Below, one piece after another: positions 1 through 9,614 of a DNA stretch of 64,000 nucleotides; the first letter of the stretch is position 1; each line of letters starts with the position of its first letter. The translations under genes were made by a program, and so were the position numbers. The DNA comes from Digitaria exilis (taxonomy: Eukaryota > Streptophyta > Magnoliopsida > Poales > Poaceae), in assembly GCA_015342445.1 (NCBI GenBank), contig JACEFO010002497.1, positions 1,116,001 to 1,180,000 of the forward strand. The letters run 5' to 3'. The notes beneath the pieces were generated by a model, which was not told where the DNA came from, searched no databases, and saw only the letters and a list, made by a program, of their open reading frames with translations.

Positions 1-505
1 CGTCCACCTCATGTTAGTACCGGTTGTTTTTTAGCGAGTACTAAGTCTTAGTACCGGTTGGTAAGCACAGGAACTCCCCAGGACCTTTTAGTACCGGCTC
101 ATAACATCACCCGTACTAAATGATTGCATTTAGGTACCGGTTGGTGTTACGAGCAGGTACTAAATGGTCCTGGGGGTTCCCGAGGCCACCCGTGCATTTA
201 GTACCGGCTCGTAACATGGTTGGTACTAAATGGGGTGGCATTTAATACTGACTCGTAACACGAGCCGGTACTAAATGGTCCATCCAGGAATAGTTAAAAG
301 GGTAGCATCCATTTCTCAACCACATGTGCTAAGTAGGTGAGATGGTTGAGGGGGCTATGCGTGAGGCGAGAGGTCGTGGGTTCGAAACCTCGTGGGTGCA
401 GCCCTTCGGGAATTTCTTTTTTCTGTCTGGGGACGCATTTAGTACCGGTTGTAACTGTATGGAGTATGGAGGACGAGTGCATTTAGTACCGGTTGTAACA
501 ACTTA
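1..505. repeat. Array of TAGTACCGG-type subterminal repeats
   Basis: The first 500 bases carry many copies, in both orientations, of a motif close to TTTAGTACCGGTTGTAAC, for example near 49, 90, 131, 200, 256, 438 and 482. Such short motifs repeated in both orientations are typical of the subterminal regions of DNA transposons in grasses. The same motif returns inverted near 1280-1300, so this array and that one bracket the SelO fragment. No clear terminal sequence or target-site duplication is visible because the window starts inside the array, so the transposon superfamily stays undecided. Confidence 0.6.
325..425 (+). mobile_element. tRNA-derived SINE-like fragment (pol III A and B boxes)
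   Basis: A box-A-like sequence TAGGTGAGATGG at 334-345 (10 of 12 positions fit the tRNA consensus) is followed 45 bases later by GGTTCGAAACC at 379-389, a perfect match to the box B consensus GGTTCGANNCC. A T-run follows at about 416-421. No tRNA cloverleaf can be drawn, so this is a tRNA-derived SINE head or a relic rather than a functional tRNA. It interrupts the TAGTACCGG repeat array. Confidence 0.45.
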
Positions 506-509
506 GTGT

Positions 510-815
510 ATGGAGTATGGAGGACATCAGTTCGGTGAGTGGGCTGGTCAGTTAGGGGATGCAAGAGCGATAATTCTTGGAGAGGTTGTCAACTCTCGAG
601 GTGAGAGATGGGAGTTGCAGCTGAAGGGCAGTGGAAAGACTCCATACAGCAGATTTGCGGATGGTCTTGCTGTCCTACGCAGTAGCATCCGTGAATTCTT
701 ATGCAGCGAAGCTATGCAAGGTCTAGGCATTCCTACAACTCGTGTTCTCTGGAATTATCATTTAGAAACTGAAGTGACGTGTCTGGTTCAGGCAGACATT
801 TACACTGGTTTCTGA
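510..815 (+). pseudogene. Captured exon fragment of selenoprotein O (SelO, protein AMPylase)
   Basis: The frame from 510 encodes about 75 residues that I recognise as SelO (YdiU/UPF0061), a mitochondrial-type pseudokinase that transfers AMP to proteins. Visible landmarks are YGGHQFGEWAGQLGD (residues 3-17), WELQLKGSGKTPYSRFADG (about 34-52) with the ATP-binding lysine in LQLKG, and SSIREFLCSEAM (about 58-69) with the glutamate that pairs with it. Homology stops after GIPTTR; the last 25 codons look like read-through into an intron or filler, ending in TGA at 813-815. A full plant SelO has roughly 600 residues, so this is a single exon piece. It lies between inverted repeats (457-525 and 1314-1331), which points to transposon capture. 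It has no exon partners nearby. Confidence 0.8.
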
Positions 816-940
816 CCATTGAAGGCTTGCTGCCTGTGTGCTTCTGGAGAACTACTTGCATTTGCACTGCATGCATGTGTTTTGAAAACGCATCTAATAT
901 TGATGTTTTCTGGTTTTCTATTCCTTGTGAATTGTCACGG

Positions 941-1198
941 ACTCCCCCGTTCTAGAATATAGCAACGTTTAGCTTTTCTAAAAGTCAATCATTAATAACT
1001 TTGATCATAAATAGCATAAAAAAATATGAAGATTGGCAACATAAAAATTATGTTTATAGATTGGTCACGAAAGCAACTTTCATAACATGTATCTCTTTTG
1101 CTTAAAATAAATTATATTTTTAGAAATAATGTTGGTCAAAGTTAAGAATATTTGACTTTGAAAAAGTCTAAATGTTGCTATGTTCTAAAACGGAGGTA
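941..1198. mobile_element. Stowaway-like MITE
   Basis: This AT-rich segment starts with CTCCCCCGTTCTAGAATATA and ends with the inverted form TATGTTCTAAAACGGAGG. The inverted repeats continue inward for about 45 bases (CAACGTTTAG against CTAAATGTTG, then AAAGTCAA against TTGACTTT). The CTCCCTCCGT-type terminus is characteristic of Tc1/mariner Stowaway MITEs in grasses. The TA duplication is not clear on the left side, so the exact left edge is approximate. It sits between the SelO fragment and the right-hand inverted repeat. Confidence 0.7.
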
Positions 1199-1269
1199 AT
1201 ATGTGGTTCAACAACTTTAATAATCTTTGTATTACATCATAGGCTAGAATCATTCTGTGTACTAGGGAT

Positions 1270-1335
1270 GTTCTATTTAGGTTGTTACAACCGGTACTAA
1301 ATACACTAGGGATGTCCTCCATACTCCATACTAAA
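1270..1335. repeat. Right inverted repeat flanking the SelO fragment
   Basis: This segment contains the reverse complement of the left-hand sequence at about 440-525: GTTGTTACAACCGGTACTAAA followed by GTCCTCCATACTCCATAC at 1314-1331. The latter 18-mer is the exact inverse of the sequence present twice on the left (457-474 and 508-525). Together the arms define an unit of about 0.9 kb that includes the captured exon and the MITE. Confidence 0.7.
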
Positions 1336-1499
1336 TTCTGTATTCATAAGAAAATCAGACACAACTATGGTCAAATAATTCATTTTGGCCATCCTTACAC
1401 TCAGTGTCATCATACTAGCATAACTCCATCAGTGATGCACTGTGCGTCTCGCCAGACTTGTTCCTTCTTCTCGAGCCACAACAGTATTTGAGGGCCGGG

Positions 1500-2838
1500 A
1501 GAAACTGACAAATCCTCAGTTATTTCTGCGCGTCAAAACAATAGGTAAATTCACCTCATCAACACCAATCGCAGCTCTTCGTTGAATATGTCTTCAGTAA
1601 TACCCGGTGCTGTACGAAACTGATACTCTGGCGCTCTGAATACAGAATCCGTCCCCTATGAAGGGATCATGTATCGGCCCTTTTCCCTGTGCATATAGTG
1701 TTATTAGGATGAGTGGCGTGCTGACGCCGCGCCTGTAGGAAAGACAGAAAATACCGTGTGTTATAGACATTACCATTACAAATGTTAAATATAATTAAAG
1801 AATATTTATTTTCATATTTGAACTTCAGTTTGTATCACATTAAATATTTGGTCACTAATTAGAGTATTAAACATAAGGTAATTATAAAACTAACGACACA
1901 TATGGACATTAATTTGTGGGACGAATCCATTAATTAAGTCTAGTGAACCTATGATTTAACAATATGTTGATATAGGAAACGTGTTGTAGTGATGTATTAA
2001 TTGGACTGATTAGATTTGTCTCGGAAATTAGCCTCGTATTTAGTTTTGTAATTAAACTATATTTAATAGTCCTAATTATGCGAGCCAACTTGTCGATTTT
2101 TCCATGTGAGTGAAAAACGAACATCATTACATAAATGACATTTATTCATCATCTCTCTACAACTCCAATGATAAATATAGACATTTCTTTCATTGTTTGA
2201 GCATGATTGGCTGCCCGCGATGCATCTTTCTCTTGTAGTGACAGGTGAGATAAAATAATAAATAGCATAGGAACATTCAATATGAAAGGGCCTATTTTGA
2301 GCTTACGGGAACCAAACACCAAATAGAAGGATGCCCTCGGCTATTGCGTCCTGGATTTCCTCGTGAGGCACCAATGATGCAAAAGGCTTATCCATATGGA
2401 GGTTTCGATAAGCAAGCAAATTTGTCTACCGCACTGTGGAATGACATAAATTGATATATATACAATTAAGAAAAGAAAAAGAAGAAGAAGACACGAAGGG
2501 AAAATAAAAAAGGAAAAAGAAAAAAAGAAAAGAAGATCTCGTACGGAATCGTTGAGGCTCCAACGATTCCTTCCGCTCCGTAAAGAGGACTATTATGACC
2601 CAACAGCTGGATTGTGGTCGAACAGTGCCATTCCCGGGCTCCGCACAGTATTGAAGTGAGCTTGACATAGAAATTCTAAAAGCAATATAATCTTCATTGT
2701 TGTTGGTTAACTTGATAGACGATGATGTCGGCTTGTCAAGTGGAAATGGACAATGGATTTCGAGTGGTTAAATTGCAAGCATGTCATTTAAGAAAGTGCG
2801 TCTTGTCTGTAATAAGAAAGATATATTGTTACTAGGCC
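1500..2838. other. Intergenic, nothing recognisable
   Basis: No supported gene or element. AT-rich stretches and a purine-rich tract (about 2460-2535) are present. Short open frames on both strands show no family motifs. Confidence 0.5.
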
Positions 2839-3446
2839 TTGTCAAAGCTATTAAGCCTTTCAGGTACAAGGAAGCATCCGAGGTTACCCTTGTTCCAGTG
2901 CAGAACCAGTGCTATGGGTGATCTGCCCAGACCTAGTATCAACTTCGTTGAGTTTACGGATTATATTAAGGTCTTCCTGTCGGGTCTTCTTGGATGCAGT
3001 CTAGTAGCGGATAGAGGAGGGCGGGCTAGGGGGGCTCTAGCCCCCCTACACTCCAAAATGCAATGGATCCCCCCTAAAGCCCCTCTAATATTTTCTAGAG
3101 ATGATCAAGAGAAAGAGGAGAGAAATGAAGAAATAAGTGAATGTCAGCCCCCTCTTTACTGCTTGCCTAGTTTCGCCCTCAGAGTAACGCTAAGTGGATA
3201 CATTTTTACACTTGTTGGTCCCATATTGGTGTATGTTGCGATGTCTCTTTCCATGTGTGCCTCCATCTTCTAAGTACCTGAAATGTGCTCAAAGGCTATT
3301 TAGTGCGTACTAAAATATGAAGCTCAAATTAGCTGTCTAGGCATGGAATTAAAAATTACACGTGCGATGAAAACAAGATGTCACGATTCACCCAGTACCG
3401 TGGTCGGCTAAACTGGCTCATATGAAGAAATACAAGTTCATGAATA

Positions 3447-3585
3447 CCTAGGAAAATAATGCAGTCAAAGTATCTAAAATTTTGGGATACCTGTGGGAAG
3501 GTTGTCTTTTGTAAACCTAGGAAAACAATGCAGTCAAAGGTATCTAAAATTTTGGGATACCTGTGGGAAGGTTGTCTTTTGTAAA
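3447..3585. repeat. Tandem duplication of a 69-70 bp unit
   Basis: Two adjacent copies start with CCTAGGAAAA at 3447 and 3516 and end with GTTGTCTTTTGTAAA at 3515 and 3585. They differ at only two positions. It lies 26 bases upstream of the TRIM element. Confidence 0.9.
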
Positions 3586-3606
3586 ATCCAGCACTATATA
3601 AAAGAA

Positions 3607-4200
3607 CGGAATATTAGAGTGGCGCAACGGAATCCGGTCCGGCCCGCTGTACACACGAGCCGGCGCCCCACAGGCCTCAGGTCCACCGGAGCCCAACACA
3701 TCCAAGGCCTTGGGCTAACTCAACCCAAAAGACTAGCCTGATAGGAGGAGGACTGCCCCACCTTATATGTTGTGCTCTCCCACCATCAGTTACCGATGTG
3801 GGACTAAATCTAACAATCTCCCCCGTCACACATCCATCCGTGTGATCTCCCGAAGAAGTTATTCCAGGCCCCGAGTCCAACTCTCCAGTCACAACCATCT
3901 GTGTGACCTTCCGGAGACGTTCACGGGCTCCCCCGTCACCATGTGACCCCGGAGATGTTACCGATTTCTGAACCTTTGGCTCTGATACCACTTGTTAGAG
4001 TGCCGCAGCGGATTCTGGCCCGGTCCGCTGTACACACGAGCCGACGCCCCACAGGCCTAGGTCCACCGGAGCCCAACACGTCCAAGGCCTTGGCCTAACT
4101 CAACCCAAAAGACTAGCCTGATAGGAGAAGGACTGCCCCACCTTCTATGTTGTGCTCCCCCACCATCAATTACCGATGTGGGACTAAATCTAACACGGAA
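3607..4200 (-). mobile_element. Complete TRIM retrotransposon
   Basis: Two direct repeats of about 204 bp (3612-3815 and 3993-4195) act as LTRs; they share long identical stretches and, read on the minus strand, begin TGTTAGATTT and end CTCTAACA (the 3612 copy has one changed base of its end pair). The 177-bp interior has, next to 3992, the complement of TGGTATCAGAGCC (3978-3990), the primer-binding site for initiator methionine tRNA, and a purine tract on the minus strand (3816-3824) beside the other LTR. A perfect 5-bp TSD, CGGAA, flanks it (3607-3611, 4196-4200). There is no coding capacity, as expected for a terminal-repeat retrotransposon in miniature, so it needs enzymes from another element. 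Total length is 584 bp without the TSD. Confidence 0.93.
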
Positions 4201-4659
4201 AGCAATGAATGCTAATTGATATAAAGAGACATCTGTGGTGACTTTGTCTAAGAATGATGGATCTCACCATTTTCTCGTATGTAACTGAAGACAAGCAGAT
4301 TTTGGAGTCTATATATCTATAACAAGTCTTCAACATGTACAAAAGTATAATGGCCAGAAATTTGAAGGTGTGCATGCAAAACTGCATTTCGTTGAGGAAT
4401 GGCACGAATAAAATGATACTTCAAAGAGGTACTTTTCGAATTGGAGTTTTACATGTTTGACTGTTTGTAGTGTAAAGCTTGCAATAATATTTCAATGGGA
4501 TGATAAATAATTTCAATTGCATGCCCCAAATTAAAATTTAATTGTTAGTTCAATCGTCACACAGTGAACATAGTACTCTGCAAGACATTCACGCAATACA
4601 TATAGGCTTACGAACTCAAACTCACTCATGATGCGTATTATAAAAGGGCCCAATATAAG

Positions 4660-5108
4660 ATAGATCAACTCTTTATATTTATTGGGCTTTCCTTTAGATC
4701 CCGTCACCATTTCAATGATAATGACACCCAAACATATATATGAGTTCACTGACCATTTTTCTTTGCTAACATATTCTGGGGCACAGTATCCACTGCACGA
4801 AAACATAGCATTTCACAGCATTGTTACATAAGAAAGGTTAAAAGTAAAATCACAAATAACAATGTATTTTCCGAATGCATGTCTTACGGTGTTCCAAGAC
4901 GTTGGGTGCTACTGACAGTTTCTGATCTTTCATTGAATCTTGCTAAGCCAAAATCTGTAACCTTTGGCATCATTTGATCATTTATTAACATATTGTCTGG
5001 CTTAATCCATATGAATTATATGTTTTTCCTTGTGAAGATAATTTAGGCCCTCACAGATTCCCAAAATTATTTGATACCGTGTGTGCCATTACAATCCCCT
5101 TAATTCCT
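4660..5108 (-). pseudogene. Receptor-like kinase fragment, broken
   Basis: Two exons of a plant receptor-like serine/threonine kinase are visible on the minus strand. Exon 5108-4888 encodes a WHTRYQIILGICEGLNYLH motif, a catalytic loop in which HRD has become HMD, and KVTDFGLARF with the DFG metal-binding motif. Exon 4792-4660 carries GYCAPEYVSKEKWS (the APE motif) and GVIIIEMVTG. The intron between them has proper GT-AG ends and joins in frame (LGTP-GYCAPE). The gene is dead: a stop codon lies just before WHTRYQ, and two bases are missing after the catalytic aspartate, shifting the frame before KPDN. N-lobe, transmembrane and extracellular parts are absent. Relation to the cysteine-rich or DUF26-like groups is only a guess. 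Confidence 0.8.
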
Positions 5109-5429
5109 CTGCAGGAATAAATTAAAGATCAAGAATTAAGAGTTCTATATGTGGAAGCTGAATCAATGAAATTTTCAAATAGCTAGTATGTGTACTAAAT
5201 TTCCTATACACAGCGTGTGTCATATTTATTTTTTCAGCTTTTCCAACATAATTAACATTTTTTATTTGTTATCGGTGGTTTAGGTGGTTCCATGACATAC
5301 CTCTAGCTTCAAAGTATCATACAAATTTCTACAGCTTGAAAGGTAGAAGTGGAAACGGGAAGATATGATGTCATATACTTCATCCGTTCCAAATTATCAG
5401 TGATGTCAACAACTCTACCGGGTGTTGTA

Positions 5430-6060
5430 GAACTCCAAATGATGATCCGTCAGTTGCGTTGGAAAATAGACTTCAAAACACTTCCAATCATGTATAGTTT
5501 GCACCATGATTACTGGCAGAATGGTACAATTTTACATGGCAAGTTGACCCTTTGTAAATCTATGAGTAGACTTTGGACCTTCTGACCAATCTTCATTAAT
5601 CTAGTCAGACCTCCATAATAAAAATTCAAAGGAACTCCGAACTTAATGGCATTGTAAATCAGGATTCATAAGCTTTCCATCAAGTACTCATGGACCTCCA
5701 TAGCCCTTGGAAATCAGGAGAAAAAGAACTCCAAAGTTTGCCTCTAAGGTACTAGGACGAGAAAGAACTCTTCATGAGGAAGAGTACTCGGAAGAACTCC
5801 GACTAAGGTCCAAAGAACTCGGATAAGTTGCATCTTCAGGAGTAAACCTGAGCACAAGTAAAGAACAACTATTAGGTAGTAAACAATTCTTAGTGAATGC
5901 ATGTTGGTTATCAAGAAGGAGTGAGTTCACCTCATGTTGTAGTTGTTGCATCATTGATCGAGTCATTGGCCCCTTATTGCTAATACCATCTTGTCCAGCA
6001 TATGTTGTTGTGGCATTGTGACCATCATTGATCGCGTACTCTTGATGGCGCACCTTTACA
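5430..6060 (-). mobile_element. Ty3/gypsy remnant, 3' coding end plus LTR piece
   Basis: A minus-strand frame at 5772-6053 encodes GPMTRSMMQQLQHEVNSLL, a motif common at the C-terminal end of grass gypsy polyproteins. Downstream of it on that strand (to about 5430) the DNA matches the sequence at 37480-37915, where a related frame with GPITRTQAKQLQNKVNSLL stands in the same order. The shared noncoding part is probably LTR (U3). It is truncated at both ends. The + strand gypsy element begins immediately to its right. Confidence 0.6.
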
Positions 6061-6151
6061 ACTACTTTTGATAGTTCTTAACCATGAATAATATTTGTCA
6101 ACAAGAGCATAAATCAATCACTAAAATTAAAATAAGTTTTTAAATTAACTA

Positions 6152-7726
6152 TCTACCATATTCTTGGTTTTTGTATACCAAATCTGCAAGTTCGTTGAGC
6201 CACGTCATCGACTCATTTCCACCTTCTGATCTGCTACGTGGAACCATCTAATGTAGCAGCTAGCCCTCGTCTCCAACAGCTCTTTCACGATTCTTCCGGT
6301 GTTCTCGCCATCTGTCGTGATAGGCTACCCAAGCTGCCAAATCACGCCCCCTCCATAGCCGCACCAATCACAGTCACGATCTTGCATTTTGGGGACTCTC
6401 TCAAAATTGCTGTAGTATACTTCTCTTCTTCTTAATGAAAAACGTGTCGCTCAAGACTCAACCCCTTCAATTCCAGTATTCCACCACTGCTAGTTTCTCT
6501 TCTACCGTGTCATGATCTCCATGACTCCATCACCCCATCGCCCTTCGGTATCGACTCAACGGAGGCTGTGGTGGTGGACATGTCGGTCCTGCCGGAGGAG
6601 GAAGAGGACGACGACAGAACGTAGGCACGGCATACAGCTGCGTCCAACAGGGAAGGGGAGCTTCCGCGGCCGCTTGGACAGGGAGGCCCGGCCAGCATGT
6701 GCCGCATGCCGGAGGGCGGAAAGCAAGATGCTACAGATAGGCTGCTGCCGGGGTATGCCATCGGATACTAGGTGCCTATGGGTGCCTCTGGCCGCTCTAG
6801 AGGGTAGAAGATCCAGGTGTGCGTATTCTTGCGACAATATGTATATTCTTGCCGACGTATTATTCTTTCCTAATGGAAAAGACAATATTACTTACATTCG
6901 TAATGCTGAATGACTCATGTGTCTATTTATGGATGTCTCATGCAGGTGCATGGTGATCCCTGTCTTAGTGGAATAGGAGATTATTGCGGATCCTACATTG
7001 GCTGCCTAAACTATATTATGCTCATGTTGCTTTCTATGGTATTTTCCCTATATTACTATTTGTAGACTCACCTTAAAGTTAGTTAAACAATATTCTAATT
7101 GAAAAAATCCAGAACGTAAGGGGTCTAAATTGTTTTATTATTTTAAGAAAAATAAGTGGCCAAAAATGGTGACACAATAACACAAAATCTAAATACATAA
7201 ATGTTCCAAGGAATCCAATATGATGAACTGCAAAAAAAAATTAAACATACTACATATGTTTACCAATATATCTATCTTCTTACAATGGTTGTTTCCTGCA
7301 TTTTCCTATGGCATACAACAACAGAGTTCGGAATGGTTCCCGTATCCAATGCTACTCATATTCCCTTCTCATAGCATTCTTAAAATTGCCAGCATTTTCC
7401 CAGTAATCCATGGGTACTTACAATTTATTTCCTTCCACAATCCACATAACTCATATGCTCATATATGTGTTCAGTAGATCTTGCCAAGGCAGTATTTGTT
7501 TGTTTATGCAATGGAATATGACAATAGGGTCTGTGGCTTAAAAATCTTGCTTCACAAGTGAATGTGGAAAATGAAGGTGGAAACTACTTCGTCAGAAATT
7601 CAATATGTACTAGCCTGATACCTGTATTTAGGATTCTTACCCATAATATTGCAGTCACAGAAACACAGATTGATGATTTCCCAATTAATCCAGCTCACCC
7701 GCGGCGACGCGCGGGGTACTTTCTAG
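6152..7726 (+). mobile_element. Non-autonomous Helitron
   Basis: The element starts TCTACCATATTC at 6152 directly after a host A and ends in CTAG at 7723-7726 directly before a host T, the A-T target preference of Helitrons. About ten bases upstream of the CTAG end is a GC-rich hairpin, CCCGCGGCGACGCGCGGGG (about 7698-7716), the usual 3' terminator of this class. No terminal inverted repeats or TSD are present, as expected. The 3' LTR copy at about 24075-24100 supplies the empty site: joining 6151 to 7727 restores its sequence. The 1575-bp body lacks Rep/helicase. It holds short GC-rich open frames, including acidic LPEEEEDDDRT at about 6585-6617 (+), which may be captured gene pieces of unknown origin. 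Confidence 0.88.
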
Positions 7727-8037
7727 TTTTCACAAGTTTTGGTGATTTGTCCTTTGCATGCCTACATGTGAAAATACCAAGAAAAGAGAAAAGCGATACA
7801 GGAAAACGGTTTCTTCACACTGCACGCTTTTCAAAGAATCCAAACGATGGGCCTATAGAACTCAAATGAAGTCATCGTCACGAAAAACAGAAGAAAGCAT
7901 AGTCTACGGACCACCACGCGAAGGCGGTGGCCGAGACCCTACAACGTGGGACTGGCCGGGCCCATAGGATCGGCCGGACCACGGCTGAAGCCATTGGCGC
8001 CAAACTTCCTTGAGGCTGTTCTAAGGCAGTTCCCAAG

Positions 8038-9492
8038 GTCGGTGTTGACAGCGCTTAGCCGCGTTAATTAAGAACCGCAAGCGCACGGGTCAGTTGTAGC
8101 TCTTCCCTTAGAGTATTCCCCAAAGATTTTTCAATCCGTGGATCGACAACGAACTTACTAGGGTTTTCTATCTAGCTTAAAGGAACTAATCCTAGCATGA
8201 AGCACATATTGCATATAGTGTTGAACACGTGGATGTGTGAGGCGATGAATGTGAACTCATTGTGAATGATCACTGCCGACCTCCTCGAGATAACATGACC
8301 TTTGGTAGCACGAGCCCACCGTCTCCCTTCATTGCAACTCCGGCCTAAGTGATAACCTAACCTATCTTGTACTTCGATAAGTGGACATAATCCAAGTGGA
8401 CATAATCCCACCAAGTTCTATAAGCCGATGCCTTTCTCTCCCACACTCGCCACACAGCACTAGGGGTAGTCAATCATCAAACAAAGAGAACTTATAAGGG
8501 GACATGGCTCCACAATACATTCCACCGGCCCTACCCCTCCCGCATACTGTCACTACACGAGGGGTTCAGTGATTGGCTTCCCGCGCACCACTAAGATGTA
8601 TCCGCAAGACTTATGTTAATCACCACGATTAGATCTAATCTCACTAAAAGCATATGCTAGCTAAACTTATAGACTAATCATCACGCTTACATATAATCAA
8701 AAGTTAGCTAGACATATGAGATAAGGCATGCATCTTAGAAGATCAAAACAACGAGATAAGATTAGATTGATTCACCATTCAATGTATATGTGCCTTGATA
8801 CATCTAGGCACGGCTCCGGAATCCCACCATGGCGTCACCACGCAGGGCCAACCATGGTGGCTAGGGTCTAGCCTAAGCAATCTCCTAGGAAACGTCGAGG
8901 ACGGCGGCCGTCGACTTTCTCCGGTGTGTTTCCCTCGATTTGGCGGCTCTCTGGTGAAAATCCGCATCCGGTTTGTATAAGACATAAGCTTTAAATAGTC
9001 CGAGGGAACCCTAGCTCGAAGGGGAGGTCAAGGCGGCGCAAAAACGGATTAGGCCGGCTGGCTAGGGGCCTACTGGGCCAGCCGGCCCACCCTCTTTTTG
9101 GCCCATCTCGGCCTTCGCTTTCGCGTGAGAACTCCTCTCTAAATTGGTAGCTTATGTCCTTCACATATGTAGGCCTTTTGACATCATTTGCTTCGGGACA
9201 TGATTGGATCTTTGATTTGTCTGCTGGATTTCCTCCAATCCCGAAGTCATCCGAGTGTGTTCTTCAAGCCTTGGCCCGTGCACATCCTTGGTGGTCGGTC
9301 ACAATCTTAGTCTTCATCCAAATATGCTCATTTATAGCTCAAAAAGCATAAACCAAAATCCTCCAAAAATATGTGCATATGCTAAACATGGGGTTATCTC
9401 ACGTGCCAAGTGGCGGGTTAGTATATGAATTAGTCTAAAACCTCCACCTAAATGGCACCAAAAGTGTCTCGCTAAGGAGCGCCAACCGTCGG
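8038..9492. mobile_element. 1.4 kb LTR-like insertion in the 5' LTR
   Basis: The insertion 8043-9487 is flanked by a perfect 5-bp duplication GTCGG (8038-8042, 9488-9492) and interrupts the gypsy LTR at a point intact in the 3' copy. It begins TGTTGACAGCGCTTAGC and ends CTAAGGAGCGCCAACC, so the ends are loosely inverted (TGTTG/CAACC, last base probably changed from A). No coding region is convincing. A solo LTR is the simplest reading because of the 5-bp TSD; a miniature DNA transposon is the alternative. Confidence 0.7.
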
Positions 9493-9614
9493 CAATGTCG
9501 GCTACCATAGTTAATCATTTTTAACCGACATATAGGCATGTATAAGGGTGGATATCATGTTGTGTTCAGGAATGGAAGAATTCATTTGTAATTCAGCCAT
9601 AGAGGGATAGTTCT

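Noticed and set aside
361..400. A functional tRNA gene
   Set aside because: Box B is perfect, but no acceptor or anticodon stem can be formed.
2839..3273. 144-aa open frame
   Set aside because: Contains repeat-derived GGGGGGCTCTAGCCCCCC sequence, no family motif and no splice partners.
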